DNA of 64,000 bases from Pseudomonadota bacterium (GCA_021808525.1 JAKBBK010000008.1:1-64000); one strand, 5' to 3'; positions 10,222 through 20,457 are shown, numbered from the stretch's first letter. Notes: generated by a model from the sequence alone, not told the origin. Made by a program: numbers and translations.

Positions 10222-10692
10222 TCAGGCGGCGTTCTGCAAGGTCGCCCAGTCGTGGACCAGGCGGTGCAGCGCGCCGGAGTCCGGCGCGTCGAGCATGCGC
10301 TGGCGGAAGCCGTCGTCGGACAGCATCTCGGCGATCACCGACAGCAGCTCGAGGTGCTTGCCCGAGGCGGCCTCGGGAACCAGAAGGAACACCAGCAGCT
10401 GCACGGGCAGGTTGTCCGGCGCCTCGAAGGGGACCGGGGCGGCCAGGCGCACCAGCGCGGCGCTGGGCTGCTTGAGCCCCTTGATGCGTCCGTGCGGTAT
10501 GGCCACCCCCTGCCCCAGGCCGGTGGAGCCCAGGCGCTCGCGCGCGAACAGGTTGTCGGTGACGACCGAGCGGGCCAGGCCGAGGTGGTTCTCGAACAGC
10601 AGACCCGCGAACTCGAAGGCGCGCTTCTTGCTGCTGGCCTCGACGTTCACCTGAACATGGGCCAGCGGCAGGATCTGGGCCAGGGGATTCAT
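10222..10692 (-). CDS. ptsN: PTS IIA-like nitrogen regulatory protein
   Basis: EIIA-Ntr fold, phospho-His motif [12 protein letters not shown]; adjacent to hprK. Confidence 0.92.
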   Translation of the reverse strand: MNPLAQILPLAHVQVNVEASSKKRAFEFAGLLFENHLGLARSVVTDNLFARERLGSTGLGQGVAIPHGRIKGLKQPSAALVRLAAPVPFEAPDNLPVQLLVFLLVPEAASGKHLELLSVIAEMLSDDGFRQRMLDAPDSGALHRLVHDWATLQNAA

Positions 10693-10918
10693 GGCATGCG
10701 AACCGATGCGGAGGTGGTTGGGGGCCCCGGGGCCCGGGCGCGCCGCCGTCGCGTGGATCGATCGGCGGCAGGGTGTCCGGGGGCCGGCACGGCCCCGCGA
10801 ATGCGCGAAAGCCGCAGTGTATCGGCTGTGTGAGTGTCTTGGGAAAACCCGATGAGCCGGGTGTGTGTCATGGGAGCGGGGATGCGACCCGCGGCGGGCG
10901 CCGCGGGTCGAGGCTGGC

Positions 10919-11254
10919 TCAGGAGGTGGCCAGGTACTTGCCCGGCACGGCCTGGTGGGCCTGGGTGCGGTTCTTGTGCTCGACCACCTGCCGGTCGATC
11001 TTGTCGACGAGCTCGTCGATGGCGGCGTACAGATCCTGGTCCTGGCTCTCGGCGAAGATGTTGCGCCCCTTGAGTTGAAGATTGCACTCGGCCTTCTGGC
11101 GGCGCTCCTTTTCCTTCTGCTTTTCCACCGACAACAGTACGTTGACGCTGATGAGCTGGTCCGAGTGCCGCGTGATGCGGTGCAACTTGGACTCCACGTA
11201 GCTGCGAAGGGCCGGCGTGACTTCCATGTGATGGCCGCTGATGGTCAGGTTCAT
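10919..11254 (-). CDS. hpf: ribosome hibernation promoting factor (HPF/RaiA family)
   Basis: [30 protein letters not shown]...[23 protein letters not shown]. Confidence 0.93.
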   Translation of the reverse strand: MNLTISGHHMEVTPALRSYVESKLHRITRHSDQLISVNVLLSVEKQKEKERRQKAECNLQLKGRNIFAESQDQDLYAAIDELVDKIDRQVVEHKNRTQAHQAVPGKYLATS

Positions 11255-11434
11255 GAATCCCTCCTGATTCGAAGAAACCGTGATTGCTTGCAGGGTTTTA
11301 CCGGGATACGCCGGAAGCGGCATACCCGGCGATGTCAGTGTGCGCCGCTCGCAAACCAAAAGCAAGCCGGCTCCGCAAGTCCTGTTCGCGCCTCTGGACA
11401 AGCCTGCGCGCGGGCCCTGGCGGCGACGCTATCT

Positions 11435-11450
11435 TGCATGCAACGAGCCA
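11435..11450 (-). promoter_or_regulatory. putative sigma-54-like promoter of hpf
   Basis: Minus strand TGGCTCG-TTGC-ATGCA against TGGCACG-N4-TTGCA (two mismatches; GG-N10-GC exact), about 180 bp upstream of hpf, AT-rich DNA upstream. Confidence 0.5.
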
Positions 11451-11518
11451 GAAAAATTGATAAAAATCAGAGAAAATTCCAATAACTCACGGGCTGGCCC
11501 GATACCTGGAACGCGCGC

Positions 11519-12910
11519 TCAGGCGCCTGGCGCAGCCGGGGTTTCGGCCTCCTCCGTGCTGGGTGCCGACCCCAGCGCCTCCACCTGTTCGCGCAGGCCC
11601 AGCGCTTCCGCGTACACGGAGCGATGGCGCAGCAGGCTGCCCACCACCGAGGCAATGACGCAGGCCGGCATGGCGGCCATGACCACGTTGTAGTTGCGAG
11701 TGACCTCGAAGACCATGATCGCCGACATGGCCGGCGCATGGGTGGTGGCGGCCAGCAGGCTGCCCATGCCCACGAGGGTCCACAGGGCCTGCGAATGGCT
11801 GGCTTCCGGCACCAGAAGCAGGTGCGAGACCATCAGTCCCATCGCTCCGCCCAGCGCCAGCGTGGGAGTGAGCACGCCGCCCGGAATGCCGGCGGCGCTG
11901 GCCGCCGTGACCGCGATCAGGCGCAGCACGAACACCAGGGCGAGCGTGCTCAGCGCCCAGTGGTCCACCAGCATGGATTGCACCATGCTGTAGCCGTTGC
12001 CCCAGACCTCCGGGCGGATCAGCGACAGCGCGCCGATCAACACCCCGGCCAGGCCCATGCGCAGCGGCAGCCAGTTCACCCGCGCCTGCCAGGCACGCCG
12101 CGAGCTGTCGAGCAGCCACAGGAACAGCGGGCCCAGCAGGCCGGCCATGACCCCCAGCAGGGAGGCGTCGAGCAGATCGATGAAGTTCACCGGGGGCACG
12201 GCATGCGCCAGGTACAGCGGGCCGGTGGCGAACAGGCTCTGGGTCGTGAGCTCGCCGATCACCGCGGCCACCAGCACCGCGGCGATCTCGCGCAGTTGCA
12301 GACCGCCCAGGATGATCTCCGCCACGAACAAGGTGCCCGCGATCGGCGCGTGGTAGGCGGCGGCGAAGCCGGCCGCCGCGCCGCAGGCCACCACCAGGCG
12401 CTGGTGCGCGGTGTCGGCCCGGCCGATGCGCCCGATGATCGAGGAGATCAGCGCGGCGAACTGGATCATCGTGCCTTCGCGCCCGATGGTGATGCCGCCG
12501 CTGACGGCCACCAGCGAGCTGGTCGTGCGAACCAGGTTGGGCGCCAGCGGCAGCTGGCCGTTGCCCACGCGCACCGCTTCCATGTATTCCGGTCCGCGCG
12601 GGCGCTTGATCCAGCGCTGGCCGGCCCACATCATCAAGCCGCCCAGCACCGCCGCCACCGGGGGAATCAGGCCTCGCTCCCACACCGGCAGCGAACGCGC
12701 GGCCACCACCAGGTGCTCCGCGTGGTCGCTGTACAGGTTCATGATCAGGTACATGCACTGGCGAAAGCCCTCGACCGCCACCGAGCTGACGGCGCCGACC
12801 ACGGCGGCGATGAGCAGCATCGGAACCATCGGGTCCAGGCCGTTGCGCAGACGCTCGACCAGCACGTGGGCGGTTGCCCGCGGGCGCGGGCTCGGGGAGG
12901 AATCGATCAT
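11519..12910 (-). CDS. Clc-type voltage-gated chloride channel/antiporter
   Basis: 463 aa from MIDSSPSP; GGITIGREGTMIQFAALISS, GAAAGFAAAYHAPIAGTLFVAEI, GIPGGVLTPTLALGGAMG. Confidence 0.92.
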   Translation of the reverse strand: MIDSSPSPRPRATAHVLVERLRNGLDPMVPMLLIAAVVGAVSSVAVEGFRQCMYLIMNLYSDHAEHLVVAARSLPVWERGLIPPVAAVLGGLMMWAGQRWIKRPRGPEYMEAVRVGNGQLPLAPNLVRTTSSLVAVSGGITIGREGTMIQFAALISSIIGRIGRADTAHQRLVVACGAAAGFAAAYHAPIAGTLFVAEIILGGLQLREIAAVLVAAVIGELTTQSLFATGPLYLAHAVPPVNFIDLLDASLLGVMAGLLGPLFLWLLDSSRRAWQARVNWLPLRMGLAGVLIGALSLIRPEVWGNGYSMVQSMLVDHWALSTLALVFVLRLIAVTAASAAGIPGGVLTPTLALGGAMGLMVSHLLLVPEASHSQALWTLVGMGSLLAATTHAPAMSAIMVFEVTRNYNVVMAAMPACVIASVVGSLLRHRSVYAEALGLREQVEALGSAPSTEEAETPAAPGA

Positions 12911-13051
12911 GGTTTCGAGTGGGCGTGCGGGGGTGCGTCGCGTGAACGTTGTTATATGGTACCTTTTGTTCCATTCGCGACGATTCTTGCCAGGCGGGCC
13001 AGCACGGGCACCGGCAGCCTGCCAGTTTACGAGTCTGCGACAATCCGGCCG

Positions 13052-13567
13052 ATGCCCCAGACCTCCCACCCGGTCCCGACGGATCTCCCCTCCACGCTGC
13101 AGGCGAAGATCTGCCCGCGCAGCCAGGCGGGCGCGGCCATCGCGCGCCTGCCGCGGCCCGTGGTGTTCACCAACGGGGTGTTCGACATCCTGCATCGCGG
13201 CCACGTGAGCTACCTGGCCAGCGCGCGCGCCCTGGGTGCCAGCCTGGTGGTGGGCTTGAACTCCGATGCATCGGCCCGCTCGCTGGGCAAGGGGCCCGAG
13301 CGTCCGCTCAACCCGCAGGACGACCGCGCGGCCGTGCTGGCCGCGCTGCAAAGCGTGGATCTGGTCGTGCTGTTCGAGGAAAGCACGCCGCTGGTGCTGC
13401 TCGCCGAGCTGCGCCCCGACGTGTACGTCAAGGGGGGCGACTACGACATCGAGGGCCTGGCCGAAACCGCGCTGGTGCGCTCCTGGGGGGGGCGTTCGCA
13501 GGCGCTGCCCTTTGTCGAAGGCCGCTCGACCACCTCCCTGGTGCAGCGTATCCGCGGCACGGCCTGA
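13052..13567 (+). CDS. rfaE2: D-glycero-beta-D-manno-heptose 1-phosphate adenylyltransferase (stand-alone HldE C-terminal domain)
   Basis: VVFTNGVFDILHRGHVSYLASARALG, VGLNSDASARSLGKGPERPLN, YVKGGDYDI, FVEGRSTTSLVQRI. Confidence 0.93.
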   Translation: MPQTSHPVPTDLPSTLQAKICPRSQAGAAIARLPRPVVFTNGVFDILHRGHVSYLASARALGASLVVGLNSDASARSLGKGPERPLNPQDDRAAVLAALQSVDLVVLFEESTPLVLLAELRPDVYVKGGDYDIEGLAETALVRSWGGRSQALPFVEGRSTTSLVQRIRGTA

Positions 13568-13591
13568 GCCCGCACGCTCGGCAAGACCCTG

Positions 13592-15211
13592 TCAGACCGC
13601 CTTGCGCTGCGTGGCCGGGGCGATGCGCAGGGCCTCGCGGTACTTCGCCACGGTACGCCGTGCCACGGTGATGCCCTGCGCGGCCAGGCGTTCGGCGATC
13701 TCGCCGTCCGACAGCGGGCTCGCGGGGTTCTCCTGCTGCACCATGCCGCGGATCAGGGCGCGCACCGCGGTGCTCGACGCACTGGCGCCGCTGTCGGTGG
13801 CCAGACCCGAGCCGAAAAAGTACTTGAGCTCGAAAGTTCCATGCGGAGTGAGCAGATACTTCTGCGTGGTCACCCGGGAAATGGTCGATTCATGCAGGCC
13901 GAGCTCGTCGGCGATCTCGCGCAGCACCAGCGGTCGCATGCCGAGTTCGCCGTCGGTGAAAAAGGCCTGCTGACGTTCCACCACCGCCTGCGCGACGCGC
14001 TCGATGGTCTCGAAACGCTGCTGCACGTTGCGCACGAACCATCGCGCCTCCTGCAGCTGACCCGACAGCCCATGGCCGTCGCGCGAGCGGCGCAGCAGCT
14101 CGGCGTACAGCGAATGAATGCGCAGCCTGGGCAGGACCTCCGGGTTCAGCACCGCGCGCCAGCGCTTGCCCGAGCGCTGGGCGATGACGTCGGGCACCAC
14201 GCTTTGCGCGGCCTGGGCGGCGAAGCGTGCTCCCGGCCTGGGGTCGAGTCGGGCGATCAGCTGCTGCGCGGCGCGCAGCGCCGGCTCCTCGGCCTGCAGG
14301 GCCCGTCCCAGGCGCTTCCAGTCGCGCCTGGACAGCCATTCCAGGTGCGTCGGCGTGCACATCGCCAGCGCCAGCTCGCGCGTGTCGTCGGCCGCCAGGC
14401 GCTGCAGCTGCAGGCGCATGCACTCGGCCAGGCAGGAGGCGCCGATGCCGGCGGGGTCGAAGCTCTGCACCAGGCGCAGGCCCACGCGCAGCGCCTCGCC
14501 CAGGGCTTCCAGTTCCTCGGCACCGCTGCGTGGTGACAACTCCGCGGCCAATTGCTCGGGGGACTCGGGAAGGTAGCCGTCGTCGTCCAGGGAGTCGATG
14601 ATCGCCTCGGCCGCGGCGCGATCCTGCGGGGACAGCGCGCGCCCGGCCAGTTGCGCGCGCAGGTGGGCGCGCAGGTCCTGCGCGGCATGGGCCAGGCTCA
14701 GCGGATCGAATTCCTCGTCACTTTCGCCGCTGGTCTGGCGCGGGCCGGCCCCAGGCTCGTCCCAGTCGCCGCCCTCTCCGGGCTCCGGGGCCTCGGGGTT
14801 CTCCGCCGGATCGGCGCTTTGCGCGCCGTCGCGCCAATCCTCGGCATCCAGGCGCAACTCGGCGGCTTCCGGCGCGTTGTCCGCGGAAACGGACGCGGGC
14901 TCCGCGCGCTCGGCCGTTCGATCGGCGGTGCCCGTCGCATCCGCCTCCAGCCCTGTCCGGGCCGCCTCGGTCGCTTGCGCCTGCGCCGACTCGGCATCCG
15001 CGCGCGCCTGTTCGCCCTGCCCCGCCTCGTCCTGGGTCGGCGCGGAATCGGGGTGTTCCTCGTCGGGTTCCAGGAAGGGATTGAGCTCGAGCATCTGCTC
15101 GACTTCCTGCTGCAGCTCCAGCGTGGACAGCTGCAGCAGGCGAATGGATTGCTGCAGCTGCGGGGTGAGCGCCAGATGCTGCGACAGTCTGAGATTCAGC
15201 GACTGCTTCAT
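13592..15211 (-). CDS. rpoN: RNA polymerase sigma-54 factor
   Basis: MKQSLNLRLSQHLALTPQLQQSIRLLQLSTLELQQEV N-terminus; RpoN box ARRTVAKYREALRI; long acidic region II. Confidence 0.97.
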   Translation of the reverse strand: MKQSLNLRLSQHLALTPQLQQSIRLLQLSTLELQQEVEQMLELNPFLEPDEEHPDSAPTQDEAGQGEQARADAESAQAQATEAARTGLEADATGTADRTAERAEPASVSADNAPEAAELRLDAEDWRDGAQSADPAENPEAPEPGEGGDWDEPGAGPRQTSGESDEEFDPLSLAHAAQDLRAHLRAQLAGRALSPQDRAAAEAIIDSLDDDGYLPESPEQLAAELSPRSGAEELEALGEALRVGLRLVQSFDPAGIGASCLAECMRLQLQRLAADDTRELALAMCTPTHLEWLSRRDWKRLGRALQAEEPALRAAQQLIARLDPRPGARFAAQAAQSVVPDVIAQRSGKRWRAVLNPEVLPRLRIHSLYAELLRRSRDGHGLSGQLQEARWFVRNVQQRFETIERVAQAVVERQQAFFTDGELGMRPLVLREIADELGLHESTISRVTTQKYLLTPHGTFELKYFFGSGLATDSGASASSTAVRALIRGMVQQENPASPLSDGEIAERLAAQGITVARRTVAKYREALRIAPATQRKAV

Positions 15212-15221
15212 GGCTGTGCTC

Positions 15222-16013
15222 TCAGAGCCGGAAACTTTCGCCCAGGTACACCTTGCGCACCGCGGGGTTCTCGACGATTTCCTGCGGCTGGCCGACGGCC
15301 AGCACGCTGCCCTCGCTGATGATGCAGGCGTGATCGCAGATGCCCAGGGTCTCGCGCACGTTGTGGTCGGTGATCAGTACGCCGATGCCCCGGGACTTGA
15401 GGAATTGCACGATGCGCTGGATCTCGATCACGGCGATGGGATCCACTCCGGCGAACGGCTCGTCGAGCAGGATGAACTGGGGGTCGGTGGCGAGTGCGCG
15501 CGCGATTTCCACCCGCCGGCGCTCGCCGCCGGACAAGGCCGGCGCCGGCGTGTCCGCCAGGTGTTCGACGTGCAGTTCGCGCAGCAGTTGTCCCAGTCGC
15601 TGCTCGATGGCCTCGCGGCTGGGGGGACGGTCCTTGGCGTCGCGTTGCAGTTCCAGCACCGCGCGCACGTTCTCGGCCACCGTCAGCCCGCGAAAGATCG
15701 AGGCCTCCTGCGGCAGGTACGACAGTCCCAGTCGGGCTCGGCGGTACATGGGCAGTTGCGAGATGTCCCTCCCGTCCAGGTGGATCTCGCCCGCGTCGGC
15801 GCGCACCAGGCCGACGATCATGTAGAAGGAGGTCGTCTTGCCCGCCCCGTTGGGGCCGAGCAGGCCCACCACCTGACCGCTGCGCACCTCGAAACTGACG
15901 TCGCGCACCACGGTGCGGCCGCCGTAGCGCTTTTGCAGCTGGCGCACACTGAGCAGTCCCGCGCGCGCGGAGGCCGGCGGCGCCGTCGGGCGCTGGTCGG
16001 ACGTGCCGGCCAT
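15222..16013 (-). CDS. lptB: LPS export ABC transporter ATP-binding protein LptB
   Basis: Walker A GLLGPNGAGKTTSFYMIVG, LSGGERRRVEIARALA, ADAGEIHLDGRDIS; upstream of rpoN. Confidence 0.96.
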   Translation of the reverse strand: MAGTSDQRPTAPPASARAGLLSVRQLQKRYGGRTVVRDVSFEVRSGQVVGLLGPNGAGKTTSFYMIVGLVRADAGEIHLDGRDISQLPMYRRARLGLSYLPQEASIFRGLTVAENVRAVLELQRDAKDRPPSREAIEQRLGQLLRELHVEHLADTPAPALSGGERRRVEIARALATDPQFILLDEPFAGVDPIAVIEIQRIVQFLKSRGIGVLITDHNVRETLGICDHACIISEGSVLAVGQPQEIVENPAVRKVYLGESFRL

Positions 16014-16669
16014 CAGTGCGGCTCCAGTGCCGGCGAGGGGCGCAGCCCGGGGGTGCTGGCCGCCGCCGTCGCCGCCGAAGCCGGGGCGCGCGGCGACAAC
16101 ATCACCCGTACCCGTCCGTGGGGGTTGGAGGCGTCCACGCCGGCAGGGCCGGAGCGCACCGTGAACACATCGGTGAGGTCGTTGTAGATGATGACGGCGC
16201 CCTGCGCGCGATCGCTCAGGTGTCCGTCCAGCGAGCGCTCGAGCACGGCGCGCCCGGTCAGGGTGATCACGTCGCTGCGTCCGTCATAGTGCAGCGTCAG
16301 CGCCCGGCCGTGCACCGTGGGCCGCGGCTGCCCGGGCGCGGCGTCCAGGGTCTGCTCGAAGGTGGCGGGCTGGCTGGCGCTGCCGTAGGCGGTGGCATCG
16401 TCGTAGCCGTCGGCGCGCTGGTGCACCTGCACGCGCGCGGCGTGCAGCACCAGTGTGCCCTTGGTGACCACCACATCGCCGGTGAACACGGTGGCCTGCG
16501 CCACATTGTCATAGTGCATCGAGCCGGCGTTGACCAGCAGCGACTGGGCGGCATCCGAGCGCAGCGCCCATGCGCTGGGCAGGCCGGCGCACAGCAGCAC
16601 GATCGCGGCCATCGCCAGCCTGCGCGGCACCGAGTCGGCGCGCAGCATCGGCACGAAGTTTGCTTTCAT
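16013..16669 (-). CDS. lptA: LPS transport periplasmic protein LptA
   Basis: Signal peptide; LLVNAGSMHYDNVAQATVFTGDVVVTKGTLVLHAARVQV OstA-type repeat; overlaps lptB start. Confidence 0.88.
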   Translation of the reverse strand: MKANFVPMLRADSVPRRLAMAAIVLLCAGLPSAWALRSDAAQSLLVNAGSMHYDNVAQATVFTGDVVVTKGTLVLHAARVQVHQRADGYDDATAYGSASQPATFEQTLDAAPGQPRPTVHGRALTLHYDGRSDVITLTGRAVLERSLDGHLSDRAQGAVIIYNDLTDVFTVRSGPAGVDASNPHGRVRVMLSPRAPASAATAAASTPGLRPSPALEPH

Positions 16670-16743
16670 GGTGCGCATTGTAGGCATGCCGGCCTGCCAG
16701 CCCACGATCCGGCCCGGCGGTCCGCGAGCGGACCGCCGCCGGC

Positions 16744-17391
16744 TCAGGGTTTCATGCCCGCGCGGACCTTGGCGATCATCTGGTCCACGCCTTGCAGCAC
16801 CTGCGGGTTGTCGGGCGTCTGCGGCATCGAGGCCGACAATGCGTAGGTTCCCTGCACGACCAGCGTGGGCACGCCCGAGATCTGGTAATCGGTGACCATC
16901 TGCGTCGCCCGCTTGGCGTCCATCTGCACGCCGAAGGAGTTGAAGGCGTTCAGGAAGCTCTGCCTGGGCACACCGTGGGCGGCCAGCCAGTCGGCCATCT
17001 GCTGCGGATTCATCAGCACCACATGCTGCTGGTGAATGGCGGTGAAGATCGACCCCTGCAGGGCATCCACCTTGCCCAGCGCCTTGAGCGCGTAGTAAAG
17101 CTTCTGCTGGTTCTCGAATTGCGGCGCGAAGGCCACCGGCACGCGCTCGAGCACCACGTCGGACGGAAGTTTCTTCGCCCAGGCGTCCAGCAGCGGCTCC
17201 ATCGCCGCGCAGTGCGGGCAGTTGTACCAGAAGAACTCCGTCACCACGATCTTGCCCTTGGGGCTCACCGGCTGCGGTGTCGCCAGGCGTTCGTAGCCCT
17301 GGCCCTGCACCAGTTGCGCGGGCGCGGCGTACGCCCCCGCCGAGCCAGCCAGCAGCAACGCGGCCGCCAGGCGCATCCACCAACGCTTCAT
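16744..17391 (-). CDS. dsbA: thiol:disulfide interchange protein DsbA
   Basis: Signal peptide; FFWYNCPHCAAMEPLLDAW active site (CPHC); cis-Pro ISGVPTLVV. Confidence 0.93.
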   Translation of the reverse strand: MKRWWMRLAAALLLAGSAGAYAAPAQLVQGQGYERLATPQPVSPKGKIVVTEFFWYNCPHCAAMEPLLDAWAKKLPSDVVLERVPVAFAPQFENQQKLYYALKALGKVDALQGSIFTAIHQQHVVLMNPQQMADWLAAHGVPRQSFLNAFNSFGVQMDAKRATQMVTDYQISGVPTLVVQGTYALSASMPQTPDNPQVLQGVDQMIAKVRAGMKP

Positions 17392-17407
17392 GTCGTTTCC
17401 TTTCGAT

Positions 17408-18064
17408 TCAGGGGCCGACGCGCACGACCGCGGATCCGATTCCGCTGTCGTTCAGGGTCTTCTGGGCCGCGTCCGCCTGCTGGGCGGTGGGGTAGGGGCC
17501 CACGCGCACGCGCCACAGCGTGCGTCCGCCCACCGAGCGCTCGTCGAGATGGGCTTCCAGGCCCGTCAGCGCGACCTTGGCGCGCTGCGCATCGGCGTCG
17601 CCGCGGTGACTGTAGGCGCCGATCTGCACGATGTACTGCACGCCCGGAGTGGCCGCGGCGCTGGCGACCGCCGGCGCCGCGGGCGCCGCCTGGGGCGCCC
17701 TGCCCCCCGAGGTCGAGCCCTGGGCGCCGAGCACGCCGCTGGCCGGCGCGCCGAGCGACTCGATGGCATGGGCCGACAGGGGCGCGCTGGCCACCTTGCC
17801 GGCCTGGCCGGCGCCGGCCACCGCCGCCGGCGGCGCCGTCGTGCCGCTGAGGCCGGCGTTGGGCTTCCAGTTCGCGGCCGCCGAGGCGGCGCTGGTGGGG
17901 CGCTGCTGGTAACGATTCATGAAGGGCAGCGAGGCCCGGTTCATGTAGACGGCCGAGGCCAGTGCGATGGCCAGGCCCAGCACCAGGCCGATGATCAGGC
18001 CGAGCAGGGTGCCGCCGCGCTGTCGCGGGCTCTGGCTGCGGGAGGTGCGGGAGGAACGGGGCAT
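17408..18064 (-). CDS. SPOR-domain membrane protein (FtsN-like)
   Basis: N-terminal TM GGTLLGLIIGLVLGLAIALASAVYM; C-terminal SPOR domain YIVQIGAYSHRGDADAQRAKVALTGLEA...VRVGPY. Confidence 0.85.
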   Translation of the reverse strand: MPRSSRTSRSQSPRQRGGTLLGLIIGLVLGLAIALASAVYMNRASLPFMNRYQQRPTSAASAAANWKPNAGLSGTTAPPAAVAGAGQAGKVASAPLSAHAIESLGAPASGVLGAQGSTSGGRAPQAAPAAPAVASAAATPGVQYIVQIGAYSHRGDADAQRAKVALTGLEAHLDERSVGGRTLWRVRVGPYPTAQQADAAQKTLNDSGIGSAVVRVGP

Positions 18065-18114
18065 GGTGTGTCGTGTAGGGCTCGAGGACTCGCGCCGGCG
18101 GGCGCTGGGCGCTT

Positions 18115-19869
18115 TCACATGCGCTGCGGGCTGCTCACCCCCAGCACGCTCAGGGCATTGTGCAACACCTGGCGCACGGCCAGCAGGAGTGCGAGGCGGG
18201 CGTGCTTGAGCGCCGGCTCGTCGACCAGCACGCGTTCGGCGTTGTAGTAGCTGTGCACGCTGCCCGCGAGCTGGCGCAGGTAGAAGGCGACATCGTGCGG
18301 GCTGAGGTCGGCGGCGGCCTGGCGCAGCATATCCGGGTATTGCGCGAGCAGCATCAGCAGCTCCATCTCGCGCGGGCCGTTCAGCGGGCCCAGGTCGCAG
18401 TCCAGGAGTTGCTCCTCGCGGCCGCCGTCGCGCTCGGCCCATTGGGCCAGTACCGAGCAGATGCGCGCGTGCGCGTACTGCACGTAATACACGGGGTTGT
18501 CGTCGCTTTGCGCCAGCGCGAGGTCGACGTCGAACACGAATTCGGTGTCGGCCTTGCGCGAGACCAGGAAAAAGCGCACGGCGTCACGTCCGCGGCGCAG
18601 CGCCGCCTCGCGCTCCGCGGGCGAAAGGCCGTCGCGCACGCCGCCCGACCACTCGATGAGGTCACGCAGGGTCACGTAGCTGCCGGCGCGCTTGGAGATC
18701 TTCACCTCCTGCCCGCCGCGCATCACCGTGACCATCTTGTGCAGCAGATATTGGGGATAGGCCTCGGGGATCTGCGGGTCGGCGCCCCGCAGCCCTGCGC
18801 GCACCCGGGCGATGGTGCCATGGTGGTCCGAGCCCTGGATGTTGATGGCATGGTGGAAGCCGCGCTCCCATTTGGCCAGGTGGTAGGCCACGTCGGGCAC
18901 GAAATAGGTGTAGCTGCCGTCGGACTTGCGCATCACGCGGTCCTTGTCGTCGCCGAAATCCGTGCTGCGCAGCCACAGCGCGCCGTCGGCCTCGTAGGTG
19001 TGGCCGGCGGTCACCAGCGCGTGCACGGCCTCCTGCACCCTGCCGTCGGAGTACAGGCTGGACTCCAGGTAGTAGTTGTCGAAGGCGATGCCGAAGGCCT
19101 TCAGGTCGATGTCCTGTTCACGCCGCAGGTAGGCCACGGCGAAGGCGCGGATGGCCTCCAGGTCCCCGGCGTCGCCGGCGCCGCGCACGGCCTGGCCGTC
19201 GGCCGCCTGCACGGTGGCGCCCGCAAGGTAGTCGCGCGCGATGTCGGCGATGTATTCGCCGTTGTAGGCCGACTCCGGCCAGCCGGGCTGGCCCGGGGCC
19301 AGCCCCTGCGCGCGGGCCTGCACCGACAAGGCCAGGTTGCCGATCTGCACCCCGGCGTCGTTGTAGTAGAACTCGCGGCTGACCGCCCAGCCCTGCGTGG
19401 CCATGAGTTCGGCCAGCGTGTCGCCCAGGGCGCCCTGGCGCCCGTGGCCCACGTGCAGCGGCCCCGTCGGGTTGGCCGACACGAATTCCACCAGCACCCG
19501 CCGCGCGGGATCCACCGCGGCGCGGCCGTAGGCCTCGCCCTCGTCGAGCACCTGGCGCAGCACCTGGTGCTTGAGTTCCGGGACGAGGGTGAAGTTGACG
19601 AAGCCGGGGCCGGCGAGGGAGGCGGACTGCAGCCCCGCGGCCAGGGCCGGATCGGCCCGCACCGCGTCCAGCAGCCATTGGCCGATGTCGCGCGGGTTGC
19701 GCCCGACGCGCCGCGCCAGCTGCAGTGCCAGGGTGCAGGAGTAGTCGCCGTGACCGGCGGCCTTGGGGCGCTCGAGCAGCGCGGCCGCGCCCAGGCTCTC
19801 GCCGGGCGCGAGCAGCCTTGTGGCGGCGGCGGCCAGGGTCTCGTGGAGCCGTTGGAGGTAGTCGCGCAT
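18115..19869 (-). CDS. argS: arginyl-tRNA synthetase
   Basis: HIGH motif [25 protein letters not shown]-terminal DALR-type domain. Confidence 0.97.
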   Translation of the reverse strand: MRDYLQRLHETLAAAATRLLAPGESLGAAALLERPKAAGHGDYSCTLALQLARRVGRNPRDIGQWLLDAVRADPALAAGLQSASLAGPGFVNFTLVPELKHQVLRQVLDEGEAYGRAAVDPARRVLVEFVSANPTGPLHVGHGRQGALGDTLAELMATQGWAVSREFYYNDAGVQIGNLALSVQARAQGLAPGQPGWPESAYNGEYIADIARDYLAGATVQAADGQAVRGAGDAGDLEAIRAFAVAYLRREQDIDLKAFGIAFDNYYLESSLYSDGRVQEAVHALVTAGHTYEADGALWLRSTDFGDDKDRVMRKSDGSYTYFVPDVAYHLAKWERGFHHAINIQGSDHHGTIARVRAGLRGADPQIPEAYPQYLLHKMVTVMRGGQEVKISKRAGSYVTLRDLIEWSGGVRDGLSPAEREAALRRGRDAVRFFLVSRKADTEFVFDVDLALAQSDDNPVYYVQYAHARICSVLAQWAERDGGREEQLLDCDLGPLNGPREMELLMLLAQYPDMLRQAAADLSPHDVAFYLRQLAGSVHSYYNAERVLVDEPALKHARLALLLAVRQVLHNALSVLGVSSPQRM

Positions 19870-20013
19870 GATGGGCTGGTGTTCGGGGGAAATGCCCCGG
19901 GCGGCGGCGCTCCTTCGGGATCACCGCGGCCGGCAGGGGAAAAACCCGACATTCTAAGATGCGCCCCCTGTATCCGCGGCGCGGGCACACCCTGGGCAAG
20001 GAGCCACGACAGC

Positions 20014-20370
20014 ATGAGTCTACGGGGGCGCGGCTCCGATCTCCGGTCCCTGGCGCTGGCGGCGGCCTGTCGGGCCGCGGTGGTCGCGGCGCTGCTCGCG
20101 GGCGTGCTCCCGCAGCCAGCGCGCGCAGCCGTGCACCCGGTGATTCCGCGCCCTGGCTGCGAGCAGGCACCGCCGCAAGACCTGGCACGGGCGAAGCGCC
20201 TGGGGCCGGATTGCCGGGGGCCGCTGGCCGGCGCGCGTGCCGCGCCGCGGCACCTGCCCGGGCGCCAGCAACAGCGCATGCGCCGGTGCAACGCCCAGGC
20301 GCGGCTGCACCAGCTGCGCGGCGAGCCACGCCAGGAGTTCATGCGGCGCTGCCTGCACCGCGGCGGCTGA
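20014..20370 (+). CDS. small secreted PsiF-repeat-like protein
   Basis: Signal peptide, then QQRMRRCNAQARLHQLRGEPRQEFMRRCL resembling the PsiF repeat. Confidence 0.6.
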   Translation: MSLRGRGSDLRSLALAAACRAAVVAALLAGVLPQPARAAVHPVIPRPGCEQAPPQDLARAKRLGPDCRGPLAGARAAPRHLPGRQQQRMRRCNAQARLHQLRGEPRQEFMRRCLHRGG

Positions 20371-20457
20371 GGCGAGCCGCGGCGGGCTGGGGCGGGCTGG
20401 GGCGGGTTGGGGCCGTCAGGGGCTGGCGGCTGGCACCGGGCGTGCCTTCGCGCCCCG

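Noticed and set aside
18160-20013. Long N-terminal extension of the PsiF-like ORF (736 aa total)
   Set aside because: Antisense to argS; only the terminal 118 aa with its own signal peptide looks genuine.
20382-20413. Tandem ggcgggctgg decamers after the PsiF-like gene
   Set aside because: Three short GC-rich copies, likely simple-sequence noise in high-GC DNA.
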